From contig JAEETM010000004.1 in assembly GCA_016290335.1 (NCBI GenBank), positions 1-64,000 of the forward strand: DNA of 64,000 nt, given 5' to 3'. Both the position numbers and the translations under genes were made by a program. The stretch is from Treponema sp. (GTDB taxonomy: Bacteria; Spirochaetota; Spirochaetia; Treponematales; Treponemataceae). The notes below the pieces were generated by a model that was not told the DNA's origin, did not search any database, and saw nothing but the letters and a program-made list of their open reading frames with translations. Position 1 is the first letter of the stretch; the number at the start of each line of letters is the position of its first letter. Shown here piece after piece: positions 44,859 through 53,762 of this stretch.

Positions 44859-46202
44859 ATGTTTAAAAGAAAAATATACGCCGGATTAAAAAAGTGGAAA
44901 GAAGAAGCTGACGGTTCTACAGCAATTATGATTGAAGGTGCAAGACGAGTCGGCAAAAGTACAGTTGCAGAAGCATTTGCACAGAACGAATACAAAGATT
45001 ATATCCTCATAGATTTTTCAACTGCCAGTGCAGATATAAAAAACAATTTTGAAAATATAAATAATCTTGATGTATTTTTCAGAAACCTTTTTATCCTTAC
45101 AGGAAAAAAACTGGAAAAAAGAAATGGTGTAATTATTTTTGATGAAGTGCAGCTTTTTCCAAAGGCACGGCAGTCTATAAAATATCTTGTAAAAGACGGA
45201 CGCTTTGATTACATAGAAACAGGTTCACTTATTTCAATCAACAAAAATGTAAAAGATATTCTTATTCCTTCTGAAGAAGAAAATATAAAAATGTTTCCTA
45301 TGGATTTTGAAGAGTTCTTGTGGGCTGTTGGAAATGAGGTAATGATTGAAACAATCCGTGATTCTTTTAATAACAGAAAGCCGCTTGGAGACACCATTCA
45401 CAGAAGAATTATGAAAGAGTTTCGTGTTTACATGGCTGTGGGTGGAATGCCAACTGCCGTTGATGCCTATGTACAGGGAAAAGATTATTCACAGATTGAC
45501 AGGGCAAAAAAAGCAATACTTCGTCTTTATATCAACGATTTGCAAAAACACGATGGAGAAGATGGTGACCGTGCGGAAGTTGTGTTTAAATCATTACCTT
45601 CTCAATTAATGAATCACAACAGTATTTTCCGTCTTTCTAATGTTAATGAAAATGCACGTACACGAAATGTGGGTAATGCAATTGATTTTCTTAATGAATC
45701 TATGATAGTAAACAACTGCATTAATATAAATGCTCCAGAAGTCACTATGGAACTGTATGCCGACAGAAAAAAGTTTAAAATGTTTATGGGAGATACAGGG
45801 CTTTTGGTTTCATATATTATCCAGCAGGGACAGGACTTAAATAAAATGTACCGCTCTTTGATTTTTGATAAGCTTGGAATTAATCAGGGAATGATATTTG
45901 AAAATATGGTAGCACAAATGCTGCGGGCAAATGGATATGAGCTGTATTTTCATGAGTTTGAATATTGTGCAAAAGAAAACTCTGTTACAAAAAAATATGA
46001 AATAGACTTTTTAATTCCTGATGGAAAACGTTTTGCGCCAATAGAGGTAAAATCATCCGGTTATAAAAACCACAATTCATTTGATTATTTTAAGGAAAAA
46101 TACCAGCTCAAAATGAATAACCGCTACATTATTTACACAAAAGACCTTACCTTCGAAGATAATGTTTTATATATGCCAATTTATATGACAATGTGTTTAT
46201 AA
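44859..46202 (+). CDS. AAA ATPase with DUF4143 domain
   Basis: A 447-residue AAA_14/DUF4143 protein. Walker A is GARRVGKST, Walker B IIFDEVQL, and sensor-type TGSLIS follows. The C-terminal half contains DUF4143 with the nuclease-like core EIDFLIPDGKRFAPIEVKSSG (E..D..E-x-K, resembling a PD-(D/E)xK site). Such genes are abundant in gut bacteria and their function is unknown. ACTCGAT and ATCGAGT form a dyad just before the start. The repeat array lies 48 bp upstream. Confidence 0.88.
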   Translation: MFKRKIYAGLKKWKEEADGSTAIMIEGARRVGKSTVAEAFAQNEYKDYILIDFSTASADIKNNFENINNLDVFFRNLFILTGKKLEKRNGVIIFDEVQLFPKARQSIKYLVKDGRFDYIETGSLISINKNVKDILIPSEEENIKMFPMDFEEFLWAVGNEVMIETIRDSFNNRKPLGDTIHRRIMKEFRVYMAVGGMPTAVDAYVQGKDYSQIDRAKKAILRLYINDLQKHDGEDGDRAEVVFKSLPSQLMNHNSIFRLSNVNENARTRNVGNAIDFLNESMIVNNCININAPEVTMELYADRKKFKMFMGDTGLLVSYIIQQGQDLNKMYRSLIFDKLGINQGMIFENMVAQMLRANGYELYFHEFEYCAKENSVTKKYEIDFLIPDGKRFAPIEVKSSGYKNHNSFDYFKEKYQLKMNNRYIIYTKDLTFEDNVLYMPIYMTMCL

Positions 46203-46223
46203 CAGCAAGGGATTCTCAATGCC

Positions 46224-46267
46224 ACAAAAAACTGGGGCCACCTGAAAAACTTTCAAGCAGCCCCAGT
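46224..46267 (-). terminator. Rho-independent terminator of the large lipoprotein gene
   Basis: ACTGGGGC (46231-46238) pairs with GCCCCAGT (46260-46267). On the minus strand the stem is followed by six T (46230-46225). It lies ~75 bp after the stop of the 1274-residue lipoprotein gene. Confidence 0.85.
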
Positions 46268-46341
46268 GAGGAGGTAGGAAGTGTTATGCTTTAACAAAGG
46301 ATGCATAACACATCAATGAAAAAACTATTTTTAAATACGGG

Positions 46342-49300
46342 CTATTTTTCTTTTACGAAGAATCTCATGCCGCTTGGAGGTACGTGAAAAGTATTAATTC
46401 CTTGAGAACCATCAGCATACGTTTCATATTCCAACTCAAACTCATAAGGAGTTTTCATTTCTGAATCTGAATACACAACATATTTTTCTCCATCAAATAA
46501 TTCAAGAAGTTTTTCTCTTGAATCAAGATATTCCGGTTTTTCTACACCTTCATAATTCACAAGCCAACCTTCTCCATTAGAAAAAGCACCTGGCTCTTGA
46601 TATATTGTTGTTCCCGGTTCAAGTTTTTCAATTTCTTCAGCTGTTAAGAGTTCTGTTAATGAAAGATCTTTGTAAAAAGATATATCAGATGAAAAACGAA
46701 TTATGTCTTCTATAAAGTAATCCACAATTATACCCTCGAAAAAATGAAGATTAACTTTATTTTCTACATAATATACATAAACAGAAGAACCAACTGGAAG
46801 TTTGCCTATATCATCTTTAGAAATCTCATTCGTTTTTTCTTTATCTGTATAGTAACGAGCATCTTCAGCAATTACACTTCCAATAAGATTATCAATATAG
46901 TTGCTATTATAACGAGCATCTTCTGTCGCGTAAACAGATATCGGTTCTTCAGCATCATTATAATAGATAAGATATGGCTTAGGACCCTCGATAACAACAA
47001 CCACTTCTTCTACATATACATAAACAGGAGAACATTCCGGGAGTGTACCTATTTCATCTTTACTAATTTCATTCTTTTTTTCCTTATCTGTATAGTAGCG
47101 ACCATCGTTAGGAAGTATTTGCATCTCAATAAGACGATCAATACTATAGAAATCATATTCAGGAATACCTGACACGAAAACAAATTCCGTAATATCATTA
47201 TAATAAATAACATATGGCTGAACACAATCTTCTTTTGTATAAATCAGAGTTCCTTCCGGGAGTTTCTTTAAATCCTCTTCTGTATATTTGTTAGTTAAAG
47301 ATTCTTCTTTATAAAACTCCAATGGATGTATTTTATTTCTGGAAATAATATTGCCAACTGTATCCTCATAAACATCAAAATACCCATACTCAGACCCATA
47401 AATATCAACATTTTTACATGATGTATGATATAAAGACATACATTTCACTTGCAATACATTAGAATGGATATAAACCTCGTCACCTGACTTAAGAGCAGCA
47501 AGGGCATCTCTTGAAAGTGAATTCTTCATTTCAGAATCTGAATAGAAACTGTAACATCCTTCATCGAACATGCTCAAAACACTTTGTAAAGATTTTTCTC
47601 CAGGAACAATTTTACCTTCGGAATTAATTTCGTTTACAATAATACCTTTTCTGAATACAGAATATGGTTCAAAATTAAAAGCATTTTGCTCTATCATTTC
47701 TTCAAGGTCTTCAACTGTTATAGGTGTATCTGAATCACTACTAAAATAATACTTTTCTCCAGCACTAACTCTCTTCTTGAATTTAAAATAACCTACTTTT
47801 TCACTATCACAATACATCTCTAATTCTGGGTAATCAGGGTCCAATTGTTTAACTACCATTTCCTGATTATAATAAACAGGTGCTCCACATTGCTGACTAC
47901 CCTGCAATTCATCAACACTAATAGTGTTTTGCTTATTAGGGGCAGTATAGTAAGTAACCTGATATGCAGCTACATTCCAAGAATTATTTACTAAATCTCT
48001 TGTATTCTTTTTACCAATAAGAATTGGTGTAGTATCTGGAGAGTCTGGATCGAAAATATACAAAGTAACATAATCTGCGATAATGTAAATAGTATCTCCA
48101 TCCTTCATATCCTTTATACTGCTAATTTTATTACTAAACTCACCAGTAGCTTCATCATAATCTTTATACACAATAACTCTATGTCCAAGATAATCAGAAC
48201 AATCTCCAGAAAGACTTTTTATATTGAAATAAGGATGATCTATTTCAGGGTACTCAAATCCAGATTCACCAGGAGAGGATAAGTCAGCCTGTTGACAAAT
48301 TCTAACTTTTCTTCTTGGACGAGCATAAAGAGTTTTAATACTTTGTTCGTCATGACCGTTTAAGATATAGTCAGAATTTGTTTCAGTAAATTCTTCATCC
48401 ATATAATATTCATAATCTTCATCCTCATTTACATTCACTATCAAAACATTTGCTTTTTTTACAAGATTAAGGTTAGAATCATAATAGTATACTTCTACAC
48501 TTTCACCGTTTGCGGTAATAGTTATATCTGAATATTTTACAGATGAAACATCAGGATAGCTTGAAGCTGCTTCCATAGGGAATGCAATATAATCACGTGC
48601 AAATTTCTGGTTATTTGTACATGGTATCTGGAAGAAATCTTCACAAACTGGTTTTACAGAAAACTTATTCTTAATAAATCCAGTAAAACCATCCATATCA
48701 TTATGGTACTCGAAATTTACAAATGTATTGAGATCATAATAAATATTCTTGTGGAAAACAAAATAAGGTTTATAGTTTTCTACATTAATTTTACTAAGCT
48801 TTGAACCACATTCATAAATAGCTTTCTGATACTCTAAAGTTGGATCATAACCTGGACATGCACACATAAATAAGTCGGTCTTTTTAATTGCAGCTGTATC
48901 TACATATACTGTTACCTTATCACCATCAACCTTTACTATTAAGGAATCTTTATTATAATTCTTGTACTTTTCAAGGTATATTTCTTTTACAAGCTTCGTA
49001 TTAGTTAAGAGTGCATAGCTCCAGTCAAGATACATTTCTGCTGTTCCATAAACTGGATAAAGTCCATTACCTTCGATTCCATCTGCTGCGAATGTACCCA
49101 TAACAGACATATCGTAAACAGGAGTATCAAAATCTACAGACTGCCACCATGCCGATTCAACTTCTGTACCAGACTGTAAAGCCTTTACCTGGTCATCTGT
49201 TAAGAAGATAACACTCATATATTTATTAAAATAGTCGAAATCAGCTTTTGACATTTCAAACTTATAAACAGATTTACTTGAAGTATCTTCGCTTTCAACT

Positions 49301-50166
49301 ATTGAAATATCTTTTTTCTCAACAGTTTTACCATCCAAGAATGCTTTATTCTTGAACTGCTCGGTTTCTGTATCATAGTTTACATCTACTTTAGAAGCGA
49401 AATTGTTTGCAAAATCAACATTACCAAAAGAACCGCCAATAAGATTAATTTCTCGAACTCCATTTTCCACATAAAGCTTTCCTACTGAAGATTTTTCACC
49501 ATCTGCTATATTATTGCCATCATCATCCTTGTCATTTTCTACAAATGTAAAATCTTCAACTCCTTCTGCAAGATTTATATTTTCAATGGTAGTTTTATCT
49601 TTGCCGGTACCTAAATACAAGGCAACGTCACCTGCAACCTTCAAATCTTCAACAGTACAGCCTTCAAGCTTTAATGGAAGTGCATCATCGCCGTATTTCT
49701 TAAAGCTTCCGTTTTCTGTTTGATTATCTGTTACAAGAGTCTCTCTACCACCAGTTTTTTTAGTCAATTCAATCTTTACTTTTTTGAAGTTCTTTATGTT
49801 AATATCTTTTAATATTTCAGAAGCGATTTTTACAGTAAGACCTTCAACTCCACTTCCATCTACTGTCAATGCCTTATTGATTGTAATTGTACTTCCAGCA
49901 GGAACTTTTCCTTCTGTTAATTTAATAACAGCACCTTCTGCTGCATCGCTGAGCTTTTTCTGGAATGCTTCTACCTGCTCGGCAGTCAATTTAATGTTTG
50001 TTCCGCTGCTACTACCGCCATTTCCACCACTTCCAGGGTCGCTTTCTGACTTCTGATCTTCTGGGTCTATCTGCGGGAGCCCGCCTCCTGCATTTGTACA
50101 GCCTATAACAGCTGCACCCAGCCAAACTGTAAAGAGAACTGAATATAGCACTCTCAACTTTTTCAT
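46342..50166 (-). CDS. Large repeat-containing lipoprotein
   Basis: A 1274-residue protein with lipobox (AAVIGC) and a low-complexity Gly/Ser linker (GSGGNGGSSSG). Residues ~60-280 are beta-rich with ordered turns (AGSTITINKALTVDGSGVEG), resembling a beta-helix start. From ~residue 550 to the end at least eight modules share the pattern FYxDxEhxxxhsxxDhxxLxxGxxVYV (x any, h hydrophobic), for instance YYTDKEKKNEISKDEIGTLP and FYKEESLTNKYTEEDLKKLP. Two consecutive modules (RYYTDKEK..NEISKD) are nearly identical, showing recent duplication. It is probably a surface protein that binds a ligand or matrix, but the ligand is unknown. Confidence 0.8.
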   Translation of the reverse strand: MKKLRVLYSVLFTVWLGAAVIGCTNAGGGLPQIDPEDQKSESDPGSGGNGGSSSGTNIKLTAEQVEAFQKKLSDAAEGAVIKLTEGKVPAGSTITINKALTVDGSGVEGLTVKIASEILKDINIKNFKKVKIELTKKTGGRETLVTDNQTENGSFKKYGDDALPLKLEGCTVEDLKVAGDVALYLGTGKDKTTIENINLAEGVEDFTFVENDKDDDGNNIADGEKSSVGKLYVENGVREINLIGGSFGNVDFANNFASKVDVNYDTETEQFKNKAFLDGKTVEKKDISIVESEDTSSKSVYKFEMSKADFDYFNKYMSVIFLTDDQVKALQSGTEVESAWWQSVDFDTPVYDMSVMGTFAADGIEGNGLYPVYGTAEMYLDWSYALLTNTKLVKEIYLEKYKNYNKDSLIVKVDGDKVTVYVDTAAIKKTDLFMCACPGYDPTLEYQKAIYECGSKLSKINVENYKPYFVFHKNIYYDLNTFVNFEYHNDMDGFTGFIKNKFSVKPVCEDFFQIPCTNNQKFARDYIAFPMEAASSYPDVSSVKYSDITITANGESVEVYYYDSNLNLVKKANVLIVNVNEDEDYEYYMDEEFTETNSDYILNGHDEQSIKTLYARPRRKVRICQQADLSSPGESGFEYPEIDHPYFNIKSLSGDCSDYLGHRVIVYKDYDEATGEFSNKISSIKDMKDGDTIYIIADYVTLYIFDPDSPDTTPILIGKKNTRDLVNNSWNVAAYQVTYYTAPNKQNTISVDELQGSQQCGAPVYYNQEMVVKQLDPDYPELEMYCDSEKVGYFKFKKRVSAGEKYYFSSDSDTPITVEDLEEMIEQNAFNFEPYSVFRKGIIVNEINSEGKIVPGEKSLQSVLSMFDEGCYSFYSDSEMKNSLSRDALAALKSGDEVYIHSNVLQVKCMSLYHTSCKNVDIYGSEYGYFDVYEDTVGNIISRNKIHPLEFYKEESLTNKYTEEDLKKLPEGTLIYTKEDCVQPYVIYYNDITEFVFVSGIPEYDFYSIDRLIEMQILPNDGRYYTDKEKKNEISKDEIGTLPECSPVYVYVEEVVVVIEGPKPYLIYYNDAEEPISVYATEDARYNSNYIDNLIGSVIAEDARYYTDKEKTNEISKDDIGKLPVGSSVYVYYVENKVNLHFFEGIIVDYFIEDIIRFSSDISFYKDLSLTELLTAEEIEKLEPGTTIYQEPGAFSNGEGWLVNYEGVEKPEYLDSREKLLELFDGEKYVVYSDSEMKTPYEFELEYETYADGSQGINTFHVPPSGMRFFVKEK

Positions 50167-50218
50167 AATAATAAACCTCCGTTATTATGTTTTTTTTTGA
50201 TGATTTTACACTCTCAAC

Positions 50219-50308
50219 CGTACAAAATCCGCACACTTTTTCCCAAAAATCAGCAACAAATCAGCACAAAGTTTAAAATAAGCGTACAGAATGCGAACAC
50301 TTTTCCCA
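50219..50308. repeat. 26-bp direct repeats in the lipoprotein/murB divergent spacer
   Basis: CGTACAAAATCCGCACACTT at 50219 and CGTACAGAATGCGAACACTT at 50283 are two copies of a ~26-bp unit ending TTTCCCA, about 64 bp apart, in the divergent spacer (50167-50349). They may be binding sites for control of the large lipoprotein gene or of murB. Confidence 0.55.
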
Positions 50309-50349
50309 TGCTCTTTTATCCTTTGGTTATTTCCTATATAATTATTCGT

Positions 50350-51375
50350 ATGACCGAAAACGACATGAACAAAAATGACGAAAAAAGCACAATTGCTACA
50401 ATCATAGAAAAAATCCGCGGCTACGAGGTGTTTGAAGGCAAGATTCTTGAAAACGAACCGCTTGCGCCAAAAACAACCTTTAAGATTGGCGGAAAAGCAA
50501 GGCTCTTTATTGCTCCGGAAAACTACAATTCTTTTCAAAAGGTAATTTCCATTCTGGTAGAAATGAAGCAGAAGTTTTTTATTCTGGGTGGCGGCAGTAA
50601 TGTTGTTTTTCCTGATGATGATTTTGAACCGGTTGTAATTTCTACACACGCCTTTAATGACGTAGAAACCTTTAAGGCAGAAGATTTACCCTTTGATTTT
50701 GGAAAAGTTGAGCTGGAAGACGGTCAGGTGCTTGTAACGTGCTTTTCGGGCACACCAATGGCTTCTTTTGTGAACTTTTGTACAGAAAACAATATTTCGG
50801 GCGCAGAAGAGTTTGCAGGGCTCCCAGGCACGATTGGCGGTGCAGTTTATATGAATGCACGCTGCTTTAATAAATCAATTTCTGATATCCTTTTTTCTGT
50901 AAGCTATATGGATTATTCAACATCAAATGTAAAGCTGCGACACTCCAGGTTTAATCCTGCGGAATGGGATTACAAGAAATCACCTTTCCAGAACAGCAGA
51001 TATTTTATAACTACAACCACTTTCCTGCTTGAACAGAAAACACCGGAAGAGCACCAGCAGATTGCAGATACAAGCAGGCATTTTATTGTAGAAAGGATTT
51101 CCAAAGGACATTTTAAGTTCCCTAGCGCCGGTTCGGTATTCAAAAACAACCATTCTTTTGGAAAACCTTCCGGCCAGATTATTGACGAAGCTGGTTTACG
51201 CGGCTACAGCATTGGCGGCGCACAGGTGGCTCCTTTCCACGGAAACTTCATAATAAACACCGGAAATGCCCGCTCTGAGGACGTAAAAGCCCTTGTAGAG
51301 CATATTCAGGAAATTGTTTTAAAAAAATATTCATTTAAACTAGAGCCTGAAATAATTTTTGTCGATAATCTATAG
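50350..51375 (+). CDS. murB: UDP-N-acetylenolpyruvoylglucosamine reductase
   Basis: MurB reduces enolpyruvyl-UDP-GlcNAc to UDP-MurNAc with NADPH in peptidoglycan synthesis. The FAD-binding motifs are LILGGGSNVVF-like (FFILGGGSNVVF) and GLPGTIGGAVYMNARCF; AGSVFKNNHSFGKPSGQIID carries the catalytic Ser. I start at 50350 (MTENDMNKND); 50365 is also possible. A -10-like TATAAT ends 7 nt before the ATG, so the gene may be leaderless. At 341 residues it is a normal MurB. Confidence 0.93.
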   Translation: MTENDMNKNDEKSTIATIIEKIRGYEVFEGKILENEPLAPKTTFKIGGKARLFIAPENYNSFQKVISILVEMKQKFFILGGGSNVVFPDDDFEPVVISTHAFNDVETFKAEDLPFDFGKVELEDGQVLVTCFSGTPMASFVNFCTENNISGAEEFAGLPGTIGGAVYMNARCFNKSISDILFSVSYMDYSTSNVKLRHSRFNPAEWDYKKSPFQNSRYFITTTTFLLEQKTPEEHQQIADTSRHFIVERISKGHFKFPSAGSVFKNNHSFGKPSGQIIDEAGLRGYSIGGAQVAPFHGNFIINTGNARSEDVKALVEHIQEIVLKKYSFKLEPEIIFVDNL

Positions 51376-51399
51376 TAGTGATTTTGTTAATTTCCTTTG

Positions 51400-51428
51400 T
51401 TGACAAATAGAACGTGTGATTTTATACT
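51400..51428 (+). promoter_or_regulatory. Promoter of the dual cNMP-binding protein gene
   Basis: TTGACA (51400-51405), 17-bp spacer and TATACT (51423-51428) form a near-consensus sigma-70 promoter with a ~20-nt leader carrying AAAGGG. Confidence 0.8.
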
Positions 51429-51456
51429 TTAAATAATATATTAAAGGGTGTTTACA

Positions 51457-52644
51457 GTGTTACAATTACAAATTAATACTTTTAAAAGTGGTTCGTACAT
51501 GGTTGTTGAAGGTAAAGCCGATAGCGACCGATTTTACATTATTCAGCGCGGACAGGTTCAGTGCTTTAAGGCTTCCGGTTCAGGTATCCAGCCATTTATG
51601 CTTGGTCCTGGTGACTTCGTAGGTGTAGTTCCCTGCATGTCCGGTCATTCTCAGATTGAAACAGCTGTAGCAGTTACAGATGTTATGGCTATTGCGGTAA
51701 AAAAAGAACAATACTCAGATTTGATTGTAAATAACACCCCTGTAGCTTTAAAAATCATCCGAACATTCGCAAATCGAATGCGCCAGATGAACGAGATGCT
51801 TACAAAGGCAACCTTGAATACAGTTGCATCAAACACTTCTGACCAGATTCTTCGTGTAGCACAGTTCTACGAAAAGGCAATGCGAAACAATATTGCTGTT
51901 TATGCCTACTACCAATATTTAAAGACCCGTCCGGTTGGACCTTCTGCAGATCTGGCAAAACAAAGGTTTGTTTCTCTTAAACAGAGAACTCATGCTGTTT
52001 ATTTTGAACCTACTAAGGATTTAACTCGTGATTATCCAAAAGATACAATGATTTTCTCTGAGGCTCAAAGTGGTGCTGATATGTTTATTATTCAGAGCGG
52101 AGAAGTTGCAATTTCTAAGGTAGTTGACGGTAACGAAGTAACTCTTGCCCTTTTGCATAAAGGCGATATGTTTGGCGAAATGGCTTTGCTTGAAAACAAA
52201 CCTCGTTCTGCAAGTGCAATTGCCCACAGCGACTGTAAGCTTATGGTTGTAAACCTTGCCAACTTTAATCAGATGGTAACAACACAGCCACAGTTGATTT
52301 CACGCCTTACAACAACTTTAGCTGAACGCTTGTGGTCTATGTACAGACAGCTTGATAATGCAAACTTGAGTGATCCATACCAGAAAATGCTTGATATGCT
52401 TTCTCTTCAGATTGAAAAGCAGAAAATCAATGTTGATAAGCTTGTTACAAAAGGAATGCAGACAGACCTTACTCCTAAGGATCTGGTTAATATGTGCGGT
52501 ATTCCAAACGAGCAGCAGCCTAAAACTATTATGGATTTCTCACAATCGCCACATATTAAGCTTAATGAAGGAAAAATCTATATTAAAGATGTTCCAGAGC
52601 TTGTAAAACAAACTTCATTTTATAGAAAACAAAGTCAAGGTTAA
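51457..52644 (+). CDS. Protein with two cyclic-nucleotide-binding (Crp-type) domains
   Basis: 395 residues with two cNMP-binding beta-roll domains, ~1-110 (VVEGKADSDRFYIIQRGQVQ) and ~200-310 (IFSEAQSGADMFIIQSGEVA, GDMFGEMALLENKPRSASAI). The second domain has the phosphate-binding cassette GEMALL..PRSAS; the first lacks the Arg and may not bind ligand. There is no Crp helix-turn-helix at the C-terminus, so it is likely a signalling adaptor or protein-binding regulator. GTG at 51457 is favoured because AAAGGG lies 8 nt upstream; GTG 51448 is the alternative. Confidence 0.86.
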   Translation: MLQLQINTFKSGSYMVVEGKADSDRFYIIQRGQVQCFKASGSGIQPFMLGPGDFVGVVPCMSGHSQIETAVAVTDVMAIAVKKEQYSDLIVNNTPVALKIIRTFANRMRQMNEMLTKATLNTVASNTSDQILRVAQFYEKAMRNNIAVYAYYQYLKTRPVGPSADLAKQRFVSLKQRTHAVYFEPTKDLTRDYPKDTMIFSEAQSGADMFIIQSGEVAISKVVDGNEVTLALLHKGDMFGEMALLENKPRSASAIAHSDCKLMVVNLANFNQMVTTQPQLISRLTTTLAERLWSMYRQLDNANLSDPYQKMLDMLSLQIEKQKINVDKLVTKGMQTDLTPKDLVNMCGIPNEQQPKTIMDFSQSPHIKLNEGKIYIKDVPELVKQTSFYRKQSQG

Positions 52645-52668
52645 TTATAATCTTCCGATAATGTTTAT

Positions 52669-53238
52669 ATGAAAAAGAAGATTTTTGTTTTTTCATTTAT
52701 TTTTTTGCTTTATTCGGTAAATATTTTTTCTCAGCAAAAGCAGACGGTAGCTTCCAAACAGAAGTTGCCATTTGGTTATAAAAATATTATGCTTGGAATG
52801 ACCCTGCAGGAAACTAAAGAAGAATTGCTCAGGAATCCTGATTTTGGTTACCACGGAGACCGAGATGTTTCCCTTATTCCAGGTTCAAATCAGATTCTTA
52901 TAGAAACAGATACTTCATTAAACTTTTCGCCTTCATTCCTTACACGCTCCTGGTTTCAGTTTTATGATGATAAGCTTTATATTATGACTATAAACTTTAA
53001 TCGCAATAAGATTGACTATTATTCAATTTTCCGCACTTTATGCGAAAAATATGGTGAACCAGACTCTCTGGACCCACAGAAATCTGTCTGGAAAGATAAC
53101 GATGTTACTGTAATTCTAGAAAAACCTCTTTCCATTAAATATATTGATAACGAAACTTACGACGAGCTTTCAAATTATTCAAATATTTCTAAATCTGCAG
53201 AAGAAAACGTAAGGCAGATGTTCCTTGATGAGTTTTAA
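52669..53238 (+). CDS. Exported protein of unknown function
   Basis: A 189-residue protein with a signal peptide (VFSFIFLLYSVNIFS). The body has the layout of a small alpha/beta domain, with GYKNIMLGMTLQETKEELLR at the start, FYDDKLYIMTINF in the centre and CEKYGEPDSLDPQKSVWKDN. I do not recognise the family by name; such proteins appear to be common in treponemes. It follows the cNMP-binding gene by 24 bp and precedes the DUF192 gene by 15 bp. Confidence 0.75.
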   Translation: MKKKIFVFSFIFLLYSVNIFSQQKQTVASKQKLPFGYKNIMLGMTLQETKEELLRNPDFGYHGDRDVSLIPGSNQILIETDTSLNFSPSFLTRSWFQFYDDKLYIMTINFNRNKIDYYSIFRTLCEKYGEPDSLDPQKSVWKDNDVTVILEKPLSIKYIDNETYDELSNYSNISKSAEENVRQMFLDEF

Positions 53239-53253
53239 TTTTCAGGATTTTAT

Positions 53254-53721
53254 ATGAAAAAAACAATAAGCTATTTAATACTTATTACACTTTTTGTCCT
53301 TGTCTGCACTCTTTTTGGCTTAACAATCACCAGCTGCAAAAGCAGCAAATTACAGACAAAAACCATTACAATTCACCGTTCCGATTCAACTACAATCACA
53401 GTAGATGCAGAGCTTGCAATTACACCGGATGAAAGAACGCACGGCTTTATGGAACGCAAAAATATACCGGACGGAACAGGAATGTTATTCATTTTCGAAG
53501 GCGACCAGATTTTATCTTTCTGGATGAAAAATACACCTCACCCGCTTTCCATTGCATACATAGATTCAAGAGGCAAAATCCGTAATATTTATGATATGAC
53601 ACCGTTCAGCCTTGAATCTATTACAAGCACTGTTTCTGTACGTTATGCACTCGAAGTTCCACAGGGCTGGTTTGCTAAAAATAATATTAAGGCTGGTGAT
53701 ACAATTTCGCTGGATTTTTAG
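53254..53721 (+). CDS. DUF192 family lipoprotein
   Basis: 155 residues with a lipobox (LTITSC) after a long hydrophobic start. The rest is the DUF192 beta-barrel: ELAITPDERTHGFMERKNI, GMLFIFEGDQILSFWMKNTP and SIAYIDSRGKIRNI, ending in SVRYALEVPQGWFAKNNIKAGD. Function is unknown across bacteria. It follows the previous gene in the same operon and is convergent with the TPR gene. Confidence 0.9.
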   Translation: MKKTISYLILITLFVLVCTLFGLTITSCKSSKLQTKTITIHRSDSTTITVDAELAITPDERTHGFMERKNIPDGTGMLFIFEGDQILSFWMKNTPHPLSIAYIDSRGKIRNIYDMTPFSLESITSTVSVRYALEVPQGWFAKNNIKAGDTISLDF

Positions 53722-53762
53722 ACTAACTTGAACCAGGCTCTACGAGCTCCAATTCCACTTAA

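Noticed and set aside
44859..46202. AAA ATPase as part of a phage-defence system
   Set aside because: DUF4143 ATPases are common standalone genes, and no partner effector or defence gene is adjacent.
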